Assembly (NCBI RefSeq): GCF_001007935.1
Contig: NZ_CP011451.1
Span: 1 to 64,000 of the forward strand
Reading direction: 5' to 3'
Length of the DNA: 64,000 nt
Source: Nitrosomonas communis
GTDB taxonomy: Bacteria > Pseudomonadota > Gammaproteobacteria > Burkholderiales > Nitrosomonadaceae
Positions within the stretch are counted from its first letter, which is position 1. Every line of letters starts with the position of its first letter. The notes beneath the pieces were generated by a model. The model did not search any database and was not told the origin of the DNA. It was given only the letters and a program-made list of their open reading frames with translations. Below are positions 18,198 to 27,395 of the stretch, piece after piece. Made by a program: the position numbers and the translations under genes.

Positions 18198-19376
18198 TTA
18201 AGAATGATTTTTTTGAGAAGTCATGTTCATCTCTAGATTGATTCCAAGGATCAGATCGCATGCTTCTCGCACAGCACCATGTCCAGCCGGACGGATGCAA
18301 ACATAATGAACTCGCTGCATAATTTCTGGGACAGCATCTGCTGGGCAGATAGCCGCGCCTACCCTGCTTATGCAGTCTAAATCACAAAGATCGTCTCCCA
18401 TATAGGCGATATCTTGTAAAGACATCCGCCAGAGCTTAGCCTTACTCTGGAGCACTTCAAATTTATTTTTTATTCCTGGATAGTATTCATCAATATTCAG
18501 TTTCTTCATTCTCGCGGCAACAGCAGGGCTAGCTTCGGAGCTCATGACACAGACCTTGATGCCGTTTTCACGCAGCAATTGCAAACCATGTGCATCGCGG
18601 GTATTAAACTTCTTGAATACCTCACCATCCGATCCATAATACATACCGCCATCAGTTAGTGTGCCGTCCACATCAAGGATGAATGCTTTAATCTGTGAAG
18701 CACCGAGGGTGGATTTTAATTTTTGCCTTAGCAGAAGTTGCTCCACCACCACCCAGTCGACTTCATCATCAATCTCAATCGCAGTTTCAGCAGTCATCTC
18801 ATGAATACCGATGCGCCCGCCCAAACGGCTGGCCGTTTCTTTCAGCAGTTTTGCTCGTGTAAAGTAAAAAGCCCCATTTTCCATGAGACATCCTTCAAAA
18901 TCTTGCCGTCTTGGGCGATTAGCCGGATCATAGTTAATAGGTATTGCTGATTGGGTCCAGAAAAAACGTTTCGATGACACGGCAGTTAGCAGAGAATCCA
19001 GATTGTCAGTAATAAATTTATGCTTAGCCATACGGAAATCATCTGCACGGGTAAGCGGTGAAGTAGCCTGGATCAGACTAACCACATCAAATGATATTTT
19101 CTGGTGAAACTCGAGCATAGCGCTTTCGGTACTCGCTGTGTCTGTGCACGTTTCAGCCGAACGATCCAGCACTTTAACAGCAGAAGGAAATTCTTCCAGT
19201 ACTCTCTTTCGGATTCTTGGTGAATCGGTAGCAACGTAAATCTCATCAAAACACTGTGAAGTAAGCGCTTGTTCCAGACTCCAGGCGAATAGAGGCCGAC
19301 CTGCGATGGAGCGAATATTCTTATCAGGAATCGATTTCGAATTCGCACGCAGAGGCATAAAAGCAACCCAGTGCAT
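18198..19376 (-). CDS. NeuA-type cytidylyltransferase fused to KdsC-type HAD phosphatase
   Basis: Residues 1 to ~215 resemble acylneuraminate cytidylyltransferase: VAFMPLRANSKSIPDKNIRSIAGRPLFAWSLEQAL with the nucleotide-binding R-x-N-S-K-x-I-P-x-K-N pattern. It activates a nonulosonic acid with CTP. Residues ~228-385 are a KdsC-like HAD phosphatase (LDVDGTLTDGGMYYG, nucleophile Asp235, acid Asp237; MGDDLCDLDC). The phosphatase would remove the 9-phosphate after NeuB-type condensation. The ATG overlaps the neuB-like stop by one base, showing tight coupling. The exact sugar (sialic, legionaminic or other) cannot be told. Confidence 0.85.
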   Translation of the reverse strand: MHWVAFMPLRANSKSIPDKNIRSIAGRPLFAWSLEQALTSQCFDEIYVATDSPRIRKRVLEEFPSAVKVLDRSAETCTDTASTESAMLEFHQKISFDVVSLIQATSPLTRADDFRMAKHKFITDNLDSLLTAVSSKRFFWTQSAIPINYDPANRPRRQDFEGCLMENGAFYFTRAKLLKETASRLGGRIGIHEMTAETAIEIDDEVDWVVVEQLLLRQKLKSTLGASQIKAFILDVDGTLTDGGMYYGSDGEVFKKFNTRDAHGLQLLRENGIKVCVMSSEASPAVAARMKKLNIDEYYPGIKNKFEVLQSKAKLWRMSLQDIAYMGDDLCDLDCISRVGAAICPADAVPEIMQRVHYVCIRPAGHGAVREACDLILGINLEMNMTSQKNHS

Positions 19377-20254
19377 CAGTTGAAATGAACTCCTTGCAAA
19401 CGTTTGAGCTTATTACGCTGCGGTAACTCAATTTCCAGTATAGGGGTATCTTTAAATGTCAAAGCGTTAGATACAGCACGCACATCGCGTACCAGCTTGC
19501 GTAACCCATCTGGCTCCAATGAGGCGGCATGATCAGTCCCCTTCCAAGTCCGATCCAGAGTAAAATGCCGTTCAATCCAGGATGCGCCCAATGCCACGGC
19601 TGCAGAATCAATGGCTATTCCGAGATGATGCCCAGAAAACCCAATTTCCTTAACGCGAGAACCAAACCGTTCCTCTATAGTTCGTAACTCCAGCAAGCAA
19701 ACCTGCTCAAAAGGAACGGGATAACCTGAGGTACAAGCATATAACACAACCCGATGAGCGGCATCATGTGCTTCCATCAAATTCACAATCTGTTCTAGCT
19801 CAGGAGGGGTTGTCATTCCTGCGGAAATATGAATATCACCGCTATAGTTACGAGCAAGGAATTCCAGCATAGTTAAATTGAGATTGCACGCTGAAGGTAT
19901 CTTAATGAATTCTGGATTGAGATCTGCAATTTCCTCTGCAGAAGTAAGATCCCAGACTGAAGTTGAATAACCGATATCATGCTCTTTGCAACACTCTTTT
20001 AACTGTTGATGTTGCTCAACATTAAATTCCAGAAATTCACGGTGTGCTCCATAAGTTTCCCCATAGCTATTCTGTGGATTGGGGTGAGGTGCATGGTACT
20101 CCTCGGGCGTAAGCAGCTCCTTATTCGATCGTTTCTGGAACTTGACGAAATTGCATTGAGCAAAGCTCGCGGCGACTTTTATCATCTCACGTGCAATCTC
20201 AATGTCACCTTTATGATTACAGCCTATTTCAGCAACAACTCTGGGTGTTTTCAT
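19376..20254 (-). CDS. N-acetylneuraminate synthase family protein (NeuB-like)
   Basis: The product resembles NeuB/SpsE synthases that condense phosphoenolpyruvate with an acetamido sugar to give a nonulosonic acid. Visible motifs: VVAEIGCNHKGDIEIAREMI, FVKFQKRSNKELLT, IKIPSACNLNLTML, HISAGMTTPPELEQI, IGFSGHHLGIAIDSAAVALGASWIERHFTLDRTWKGTDHAASLEPDGL. At 292 residues it is shorter than typical (~340-350) and lacks the C-terminal SAF antifreeze-like domain. I prefer the ATG at 20254 over a TTG at 20263. It is followed by NeuA-KdsC with a one-base overlap. Confidence 0.88.
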   Translation of the reverse strand: MKTPRVVAEIGCNHKGDIEIAREMIKVAASFAQCNFVKFQKRSNKELLTPEEYHAPHPNPQNSYGETYGAHREFLEFNVEQHQQLKECCKEHDIGYSTSVWDLTSAEEIADLNPEFIKIPSACNLNLTMLEFLARNYSGDIHISAGMTTPPELEQIVNLMEAHDAAHRVVLYACTSGYPVPFEQVCLLELRTIEERFGSRVKEIGFSGHHLGIAIDSAAVALGASWIERHFTLDRTWKGTDHAASLEPDGLRKLVRDVRAVSNALTFKDTPILEIELPQRNKLKRLQGVHFN

Positions 20255-20280
20255 AGATATCAATCAGTAAAGTAAGAAAC

Positions 20281-21681
20281 TTATGCGCTGATCCTGAATA
20301 CATGCTTAGCATATGGCGCAACTTTAATCTTGTCAAAGCGCTTTAATAAATCACCAAAACGCGCAATTTTCTGTTCAATTTCTTCTACTGAAATTCCAGG
20401 AAAACGGTGATTATGATAGGCCAGCCGATTGGGACCTGGGCGACGCATATAGAGATTCGTTAAACCAGCTTTTAGCTTGGTAAATAGCCACCCTTGAAGA
20501 TAGACTCCGAGTGGTTTGGCCGGTGGTTGTCCTTTACTGTAACCACTGGCTTCCAAAACATCTACTATCCGCTCACAAGCTAATGGCCCTTTTTGTGCCG
20601 CCAGGAAATAATCGATGAGATCCTGGCGTTCCTGACCATCAGCTGCCCCTATTTCACCCTTAAGAATCTGAGACAAAATCTCTGCCAATTCCTCAAAATT
20701 AAAGCATTGATAACTCAGTTTAGTAGGCAGGCCTTGAAAGTCATAGTCGTAATATTTGTTAAGCGTTGCCAGGTAAGAGATCGCAGGAACATCGAGCATA
20801 TAAGCCTCCAGCCCGGTCGTGCAGCCATTGTGTACCATCGCTTTTGCAGCGAGTAACCAAGGAATGACATTGCCTTGATTGGTTATGACTACTCGCGAGC
20901 ATTTCGCAGCAATTTGATGATAAATTTGATAACTTTCACTGGGATGAGGTCGAACAATGATAGTTAACTCAGGAAATGCCTGCTCGAGCATTGGAATAAG
21001 TTGTTTGAAATCCTCCAGAACTGAAAGTTTATGCGCTCGCAGACCTTCAGCAAACTCCTTGCTCATGCCAATACCAGACTGCCCCAAACGTGCTGGCTGC
21101 GAAGGAGCTTTTGTTGGCAGAAATAAGCCCACGCTGGGAATATAGGGGTTTACATCACTAAAATTGGTGTTAATAAGAATGAAATCTCCATAAAGACTAC
21201 GCAGCTTTTCAACGTCTGGGGCAAAGTAAGGACGGATTTCTGACCGCAGCATATCACCACGCGGATTTCCGGTAATATGGATGGGCATATTCTCAGGCAG
21301 TACAGGATATTGTCGAAGCAGATCAACATTTTCCTGACCCCAGGCAAATACATGCGACACATTTTTAATGGTCTTAGGAGACAAGCGAAGGGAAAAATAC
21401 GTCTCTGAAGGTGGATGAACCAGCGCCTCTTCTTCCCATGCCACAATCTCATGACCTAGTTGGCGCAATATCTTAAACATTGAACTACTCAGGCCACGCA
21501 TACTTTTCGCTAAATAAATTCCCCGAGGAACGGAGGCTACCTGGAAATGAGCATACGCTCTGGAACCCATGATGACTGGAAAACCACGCTCAGCTGCAAT
21601 ACAGGATAAAAGAATTTTCGCATCTAACTCACGAACTTGGCTTTCAACAGGAATAATTAGCGGTGAAGCTCGAGTTTTCAT
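20281..21681 (-). CDS. Surface carbohydrate biosynthesis protein
   Basis: A cytoplasmic protein of about 466 residues resembling the surface-polysaccharide biosynthesis family TIGR04396 (GT-B-like fold). Features: LIIPVESQVRELDAKILLSCIAAERGFPVIMGSR at the start, IIVRPHPSESYQIYHQIA and MVHNGCTTGLEAYMLDVPAISYL in the C-terminal half, MRRPGPNRLAYHNHRFPGIS near the end. Precise donor and acceptor are unknown. The ATG at 21681 with AGGTG upstream is preferred over a GTG at 21693. It sits between the PLD-like and neuB-like genes with 26-base gaps, so one operon. Confidence 0.8.
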   Translation of the reverse strand: MKTRASPLIIPVESQVRELDAKILLSCIAAERGFPVIMGSRAYAHFQVASVPRGIYLAKSMRGLSSSMFKILRQLGHEIVAWEEEALVHPPSETYFSLRLSPKTIKNVSHVFAWGQENVDLLRQYPVLPENMPIHITGNPRGDMLRSEIRPYFAPDVEKLRSLYGDFILINTNFSDVNPYIPSVGLFLPTKAPSQPARLGQSGIGMSKEFAEGLRAHKLSVLEDFKQLIPMLEQAFPELTIIVRPHPSESYQIYHQIAAKCSRVVITNQGNVIPWLLAAKAMVHNGCTTGLEAYMLDVPAISYLATLNKYYDYDFQGLPTKLSYQCFNFEELAEILSQILKGEIGAADGQERQDLIDYFLAAQKGPLACERIVDVLEASGYSKGQPPAKPLGVYLQGWLFTKLKAGLTNLYMRRPGPNRLAYHNHRFPGISVEEIEQKIARFGDLLKRFDKIKVAPYAKHVFRISA

Positions 21682-21707
21682 ATGATATAGCACCTAACTT
21701 ACAACCA

Positions 21708-22799
21708 TTAAACAGGAATTAAACTAAACCGCTCTGGCGTCACAGGTGATATGGCTTTTTCATTTGCCAATATACTCCATCGATCGGAAAAAGCATTAAA
21801 AATATGCGAATTGCTGGAAATAGCAATAATTTCATGATTTAACCAGAATGAAGGCTTCGTCCAATTAAAACTACCAAAAATGGACCACTTCTGATCACCG
21901 GCTTCAACTAGTATGAACTTAAGATGCATGGGTAAATTATCACAATTTCGCTTGAATCGAATTCCCGCTGAGAGCAATCGCTGCTCTACGCTCGGAGTAA
22001 CACGTCTAAGCGTTTGTTCTGCAATGATTTCCACTATTGCTCCTCGCTTAGTCAGGCCTACGATCACATCAACAGCCCGCTTTGTTCTGATATGAGATGC
22101 TGCAATACGAATACGCGCATTTTTGCCTATGTCATTCAAGAATTGTATGACGGGATGGGGACGCATGCTGGGTAAAAAATAAATAGTAGTATCCGTACCT
22201 TTGATGGCGTTATTTGCATTTGCAGAGAATCGATAAAATAGTCCTGATGATTTTTGGTGTAACTGTCGGGCATGCTTTACCAGTTGCTCAATGAGCAGCG
22301 GATCATAGCAACCAATCAACATATTATGACCCTGATCCTGATCACCAATCTCTCGGATAATATCCGATCTTTTTTCTAGTCGGTTTCCTGATGGATTAAA
22401 AGAGCCGATGAAGGCGACGGGTTTCGGGTGCGAAAAGCAGTACAGCTTTTCATGTAACTGAGGTCTCCATGCTCTTCTTGGCGGGGAAGGTATCCCGGTA
22501 AGCGTGACAGTACGAAGCTTATCACCTAGACCTTCTGGCGCTGAAAGCATGGCAATCACCTCATCATTAGCATCGGAAACACGTGGCTTGCCTGCCAGAC
22601 AAACAGTCACTTTGACGCCTCGATTTTGAGCCTGGATGAGCGCTCTGGCAAGTTCTAAATCACGAAAATAATAAGCAACCCAATCGATAGAACCCCCTGC
22701 TGGCACAGCAGCGATCTGCTGTGCCAGCAGATCGCGCAGATAACCTGGCGACCGGTCAGGCCCACCAAAATAAACCTCGTAAGCTGATTTCATTTGCAT
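21708..22799 (-). CDS. Phospholipase D-like domain protein
   Basis: The 363-residue protein has two PLD-type half-sites: HEKLYCFSHPKPVAFIGSFNPSGNRLEKRSD (about residues 116-147) and MHLKFILVEAGDQKWSIFGSFNWTKPSFWLNHE (about 290-325). Both keep H-x-K and the following GSFN motif; the Asp of canonical HxKx4D is displaced. PLD-superfamily enzymes cut or transfer phosphodiesters. In a polysaccharide operon a cardiolipin-synthase or phospho-transfer role is possible but not shown. It has no signal peptide. The ATG at 22799 follows GGAGGT and overlaps the end of the upstream ATP-grasp reading frame. Confidence 0.8.
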   Translation of the reverse strand: MQMKSAYEVYFGGPDRSPGYLRDLLAQQIAAVPAGGSIDWVAYYFRDLELARALIQAQNRGVKVTVCLAGKPRVSDANDEVIAMLSAPEGLGDKLRTVTLTGIPSPPRRAWRPQLHEKLYCFSHPKPVAFIGSFNPSGNRLEKRSDIIREIGDQDQGHNMLIGCYDPLLIEQLVKHARQLHQKSSGLFYRFSANANNAIKGTDTTIYFLPSMRPHPVIQFLNDIGKNARIRIAASHIRTKRAVDVIVGLTKRGAIVEIIAEQTLRRVTPSVEQRLLSAGIRFKRNCDNLPMHLKFILVEAGDQKWSIFGSFNWTKPSFWLNHEIIAISSNSHIFNAFSDRWSILANEKAISPVTPERFSLIPV

Positions 22800-23961
22800 A
22801 ATGAATTTACCTCCAAGGGAGCATATTTAGCTTCGATTGTGCGTCTCAAATTAAATGCCAACAATTTGCCAAGCTGCTCATTGCCAACAGGCCCACCCCT
22901 CGTTCATTGGATGATATCTAAATCGGGCGCTTTATTCGCCTCGATTAAGCAAAAGGGCCGGTGTCGAGTATAGCAACCTCCCAGCCGATTACCACCTGAT
23001 CAGAGAAAAGACAGCCATGAGCATCCTGCACAAAGCGGATAAATTCAGGCCAGCATGGAAGCCTGCGATGCAGGATGGGCACATTGGTTTCTGGATGTCG
23101 GTCGTACCATCCATCTGCAACTGTTAACCAGGCTCCGCGAATGCCTCTGCCCAGTTCACCTGTCTGAATATCGACATTCGCAGTAATGCCGCTGGCATGG
23201 TAATTGTCGACGACAGTTTTGCTGCTTCGCGCCATACGAAAGACCGCATCGGTCACCTCGTAGTGATCTGACTCATTACGACAGCTCATAACACGAATAG
23301 TGGCCAACGTGTCATCGGCAAGATTTGTGATTTCCCTGTGGTTTATGAACAGTGACTGCACAAGATAAGTCTTATGCTCTGAAGCTGTTCGCAAGTACTT
23401 AATTAATTGTTCTCCCGCCGCGACCATCCCATCGCCGCCTCGGTATTGCCGCCCCGAACCTAGATAATCCCAGCGCGAAGTACCTCCTCCACCCTGTCCG
23501 GCTAACGGTTTGATGAAAAGATCCATTTCGGGCAGTTTTTCATCCTGCCAATCTATTTTTCTGATTTGTCCTTTCTTAAAATTCCAAAAGATAGGTGTGG
23601 TTGCAATACCCTTATCATTACAGCGAACCTTAAGGCATGCTTTATTCTTGATACACGCTGTAGTATGCTCAACGGGAATGGGGAGACCACCATTATATTT
23701 ACGTAACTTATAGATACCTGCTTTTATTTCGAAGCGATTAAGATATTCACCTGTGTGTTCTCTCTTATCCTCATCTTGCAGTTCAAAAATGTAGTACCAG
23801 GGTGATAGGATTGCATATCGGGTAGCAAGCCTTATTTGCTCGTAAATTTGCCTGATTATTCCCGTACCTGTTCGGTTTTTGATAAAGGGTCCATTAAGTG
23901 TGATGAAGACTATTGTCAGCAAGAGGATCATGAATGGCACCAATAGGAGCGCTGCATACAT
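22790..23961 (-). pseudogene. Sugar-transfer associated ATP-grasp protein, broken C-terminus
   Basis: It belongs to the sugar-transfer associated ATP-grasp group (PF14397-like). An N-terminal hydrophobic helix (residues 2-23) precedes PEMDLFIKPLAGQGGGG and HREITNLADDTLATIRVMS. The open frame ends at 22945 with GWEVAILDTGPFA, but the usual tail CLIEANKAPDLDIIQ follows in another frame, then a TGA where Arg (CGA) is expected, then TRGGPVGNEQLGKLLAFNLRR, ending over the PLD start. One missing T in CCCTTTTG plus one C-to-T change account for this. The nonsense codon suggests real decay. Confidence 0.75.
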
Positions 23962-23963
23962 TA

Positions 23964-24122
23964 TCAGGCGGTCAACCCTCCTGTTTTCATTCCAGACTTC
24001 ACGTTGGTAGTACTGATGGGTGAAAGTAGCCGTCGTACCACCATCGAATAGTCTGGTAAGATCAAGAATGTACTGCTCAAATCACGCGTGATCCTGTCTA
24101 TACCTAAATCCAATTTTTCCAT
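23964..24122 (-). CDS. Possible small protein upstream of the ATP-grasp gene
   Basis: A 52-residue frame (MEKLDLGIDRITRDLSS...) ends 2 bases before the ATP-grasp start; a longer version starts at 24146. Its only support is position and tight spacing in the operon. It may instead be a leader or chance frame. Confidence 0.25.
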   Translation of the reverse strand: MEKLDLGIDRITRDLSSTFLILPDYSMVVRRLLSPISTTNVKSGMKTGGLTA

Positions 24123-24146
24123 TGCAGTTATCTCTTTATTTCTCAT

Positions 24147-24846
24147 CTAATAAACGTATGATGATTTGAGCTAATTTACTACACTTCCTTATTCCTGATC
24201 TAGAGAACACAGGCTCTTTCTTTAATTCATCCCGTTTTTTGCATTACAAATTATGCAAAATGATTATTCTATGTACTTACCTCATAAATAGACAGAACTT
24301 TCCTTCAACGCTATAAAAATAATGAGTATTTGATAGTTTATAAAATATGGATAGTTATCTTATAAAGATAAATAAGCGCCTAAATACGCAATACATTCTT
24401 TACACGGGGAACGTTTTTGATGCCAATCTGTTTGATTGGAAAAGTGAATGCTTGAATTGTAAAAATCTCGTGAGAATTTTTCGTCATCACCTCAAGATGC
24501 TGATTTGCTGATGCTCTCCTAAGCGCGGCATAAAATTCGCTCATGATCAAGCTATATAGATTGCATAATAGAGCGTATTTACTTTCTCAGCTATCTCCTC
24601 AACTATGAGGACACGTTTTTTTCTCTGTTTTCACCGTATAAATAAACAACTAAATTACAAATTATCTTAAAACCACACATAAGTGAATACGTATAAATAC
24701 GTAGGTATAAGCTTTATATTAGTAGAAAAAGTAGATTTATTCACGGGAATTAAAAATTTTTTATTTTCCTGGCTGCGTTTTATAGCATAAATAGAAATTA
24801 GCTATGATAAAACAATATCAGAGTAATCAATGATCAACAAGAAGCC
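24147..24846. other. AT-rich intergenic region before IS3
   Basis: It contains TACGTA site d (24688) and a near-palindrome AAAAATCTCGTGAGAATTTTT at about 24460-24481. No gene is visible. The right end is the IS3 insertion, which separates this region from whatever lay beyond 26111. Confidence 0.5.
24688..24703. promoter_or_regulatory. TACGTA-type dyad site d
   Basis: TACGTATAAATACGTA is a perfect 16-bp match. It is 566 bp upstream of the small ORF/ATP-grasp transcript (minus strand) and 144 bp left of the IS3 insertion, so its original target is unclear. Confidence 0.6.
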
Positions 24847-24913
24847 TGAAGTGGTACCCAAAAACTGTACAGGTTGTTAAGCTCTGGCAGAATTAAAAAG
24901 GAGCTTAATAACA

Positions 24914-25195
24914 ATGAGTAAAAAGCGCATACAATATTCGAGCGAATTCAAAGCAAAACTAGCGCTGGCAGCGATACGTGGTGATGAAACTGTCCCCCAA
25001 TTAGCAGCGCGTTATAATGTACATCCCACGCAGATCAATAGCTGGAAACGGCAACTCATTGAGCAAGCTGCCGAGCTGTTTTGTAAAAATAATACTGCCG
25101 CCAATAAGGAGCAGCCTACAACAGATGACCTGCACCGGGTTATTGGTCAATTGGCGGTAGAACGCGATTTTTTAGCAAGAAAGCTCAATCATTAA
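24914..25195 (+). CDS. IS3 transposase OrfA
   Basis: A 93-residue HTH_Tnp_1 protein (YSSEFKAKLALAAIRGDETVPQLAARYNVHPTQINSWKRQL) with a C-terminal heptad/leucine-zipper region (LHRVIGQLAVERDFLARKL). It recognises the element ends. The ATG at 24914 follows AAAAGGAG. orfB is in the -1 frame, so a -1 ribosomal frameshift near the end of orfA (around 25170-25190) would give the OrfAB transposase. Confidence 0.88.
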   Translation: MSKKRIQYSSEFKAKLALAAIRGDETVPQLAARYNVHPTQINSWKRQLIEQAAELFCKNNTAANKEQPTTDDLHRVIGQLAVERDFLARKLNH

Positions 25196-25215
25196 GTCTT
25201 GTAGAACGCAAAGAG

Positions 25216-26043
25216 ATGATTGAGCCCCATGGCAAACTTAGTCAAACTCGTCAATGTCAGCTGCTGGATCTGGCGCGCTCAACTTATTATTATCAACCGC
25301 AACCAATCAGTAATGCTGATCTGGTTCTGCTGCGCATGATGGATGAACAGTACTTAAAGACGCCACAATATGGCTCACGCAGTTATGCTACCTGGTTTCA
25401 ACGCCAGGGAATCATGTTAGGGCGCAAGAAAGCCTCTTCCTTAATGAAGACACTCGGTATTGTCAGCATAGCTCCAAAACCCAGGACCAGCATCTCAAGC
25501 AAACAGCATAAGGTCTATCCTTATCTGCTTAGAGAACTTGTCATTAATAAACCCAATCAGGTTTGGGCTGCCGACATAACCTATGTCCCCATGGAGAAAG
25601 GCTTTGGCTATCTGGTTGCCATCATCGACTGGCATTCGCGTAAGGTGTTGAGCTGGCGCTTGTCCAATACCTTGGATACTGACTTTTGTACTCAGGCGCT
25701 GGAGGCAGCCATCCAGGATTATGGCTGTCCACAGATCATGAATACCGACCAGGGCGTACAGTTTACCAGCGAAGCATTTACCTCCATACTAAAAGATCAT
25801 CATATTCAGATCAGCATGGATGGCAAGGGGTGCTACTATGACAACATTTTTGTTGAACGACTTTGGCGGACAGTTAAGTATGAGCTTTTATATACCAGAG
25901 AATTCAATAATCTGAAGGAGATAAAGCAGAATTTATCCACATGGTTTGAATGGTACAATCAAGAACGATTTCATCAAAGCCTTGACCGTCTTACGCCTGA
26001 TGAAATCTACTATAGTGATCCAAGAATTGATCGGGTTGCCTGA
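25216..26043 (+). CDS. IS3 transposase OrfB (DDE integrase domain)
   Basis: A 275-residue protein. It starts with an HTH_21 region (YGSRSYATWFQRQGIMLGRKKASSLMKTLGI). The rve integrase core follows, with catalytic residues in WAADITYVPM (D), MNTDQGVQFTS (D) and NIFVERLWRTVKYE (E), and the terminal WYNQERFHQSLDRLTPDEIYY. The -1 frame is open back to about 25175 (KAQSLSLVERKEM), as needed for fusion to OrfA. It appears intact and possibly active. Confidence 0.9.
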   Translation: MIEPHGKLSQTRQCQLLDLARSTYYYQPQPISNADLVLLRMMDEQYLKTPQYGSRSYATWFQRQGIMLGRKKASSLMKTLGIVSIAPKPRTSISSKQHKVYPYLLRELVINKPNQVWAADITYVPMEKGFGYLVAIIDWHSRKVLSWRLSNTLDTDFCTQALEAAIQDYGCPQIMNTDQGVQFTSEAFTSILKDHHIQISMDGKGCYYDNIFVERLWRTVKYELLYTREFNNLKEIKQNLSTWFEWYNQERFHQSLDRLTPDEIYYSDPRIDRVA

Positions 26044-26166
26044 ACCTGTTTAACTATACATATCAGAGCTGAACTTTCTTTCAGGTTGTCCAGTTACAGG
26101 GAACCACATCAGCCTTGATGAATGAGCTTGTTTACCTTCCTTTCTTTTGGTTGGTAATATTGAAAA

Positions 26167-27240
26167 TTACTTCGAAAGTAATCTGACTGAACAGTTTTGT
26201 ATCGTCTTTTCTTTAAACGATAATTCTTTTATTTCCACTCTAAATGCACGGCCCCATAATGCCAGTGCGGCGCGTAATAGAAGTGGAATGCCGGGCATCA
26301 TCCAAATTTCTGTAATACGCCTGTCTACCCGCCACCAACCACGAAGCATAACACTGATTAATGCACTTAAGCATAAGGGTTGACTATACATCTGCAAGCA
26401 TAGCAATGTAGGAGATATAGCCGGTATAAGCCAATGTACATAACCCCCTTCATGGAATACATTCTCAATTGCATCGAGGACCGACGGAGGAAAATCTTCT
26501 AGTGAACAATCTCCCGAGAGCAAGAGTATACTCTGTCGTGCTTTAGGGTAGCGTGAAAGGTATATAGCTCGATTACGCTTTATGAGTTTCTGGAAGGCTC
26601 GTCCACGACCAAAAGAACCGCCCACTTTATGGTAAATTTGAGCGCCGGGATGTACGCCAAGGCGCCAACCGCGAAGAGCAAGCCGGCGGCCAAGATCAAT
26701 ATCTTCATAATAGCCTCGCCCAAATACAGGATCGAAACCACCCATTTCCTGAAAAATATCGCGACGAATCATAATGGCATGCCCTCGCAAGTAATATGTC
26801 GCAATATAGCCGCCCTCTCTCAGCAAATATTGATCCAAGTTATATTTGGCATAACTGTTACCGGCAGGAATAATGGCTGCTAACTTTGCATCAGCCGCTA
26901 ATGTCGCACATAACAATGGCAGAAAATCATGGCTTATTTCAGTATCTGAATTAAGAATCAATATATAGAAAGCATCAGATCGATTAACTGCTTCATTTAC
27001 TGATAGACCAAAGCCCTGATTCTTTTTTGCATGATAGACATCCACGCAATCGTACGGCAGATTATCTAGCATCTGCCGTGTCTCACCAGCGGAAGCATCA
27101 TCCTGAATTAATATACGTCTAATGGAATTGCCAAGATAGGTCACGACAGAATCGACGCAGCGCCGTGTCAAATCTGGTGCATTGTATACAGGAATCACGA
27201 CATCAATTGATTTGTCGGAATAGGCCATTGATCTACTCAT
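26167..27240 (-). CDS. Family 2 glycosyltransferase
   Basis: A GT-A transferase of 357 residues. It has IDVVIPVYNAPDLTRRCVDSV, the DDAS loop, LILNSDTEIS (DxD-type metal site) and the GT2 rhamnosyltransferase-like GGFDPVFGRGYYEDIDLGRRLALRGWRLG (catalytic ED). The C-terminal ~80 residues carry a hydrophobic stretch (PTLLCLQMYSQPLCLSALISVML) that may associate with the membrane. It would add a sugar to the surface glycan from a nucleotide donor. It lies just right of IS3 and on the polysaccharide strand; sugar specificity is unknown. Confidence 0.88.
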   Translation of the reverse strand: MSRSMAYSDKSIDVVIPVYNAPDLTRRCVDSVVTYLGNSIRRILIQDDASAGETRQMLDNLPYDCVDVYHAKKNQGFGLSVNEAVNRSDAFYILILNSDTEISHDFLPLLCATLAADAKLAAIIPAGNSYAKYNLDQYLLREGGYIATYYLRGHAIMIRRDIFQEMGGFDPVFGRGYYEDIDLGRRLALRGWRLGVHPGAQIYHKVGGSFGRGRAFQKLIKRNRAIYLSRYPKARQSILLLSGDCSLEDFPPSVLDAIENVFHEGGYVHWLIPAISPTLLCLQMYSQPLCLSALISVMLRGWWRVDRRITEIWMMPGIPLLLRAALALWGRAFRVEIKELSFKEKTIQNCSVRLLSK

Positions 27241-27395
27241 GATAACTTACTCGAATTGGAAGAAACCAGACAATGCATACCTCCTCCATTTTTGTGCTCG
27301 GGCTCTCCATTCACTCTGAAAGACCGCACCGGGGACCGCTAGTTCTTCCAACTTATCTAATTCTAAGATCAGATCGAGATCCCTCCAAATTATTA

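Larger units (their letters stand above)
24847..26111 (+). mobile_element. IS3-family insertion sequence, apparently complete
   Basis: It starts TGAAGTGGTACCCAAAAACT and ends with the imperfect inverted copy (reverse complement TGATGTGGTTCCCTGTAACT). The 3-bp direct repeat GCC flanks it (24844-24846 and 26112-26114), the usual IS3 target duplication. It is 1265 bp with overlapping-frame orfA and orfB, both intact. Confidence 0.9.
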
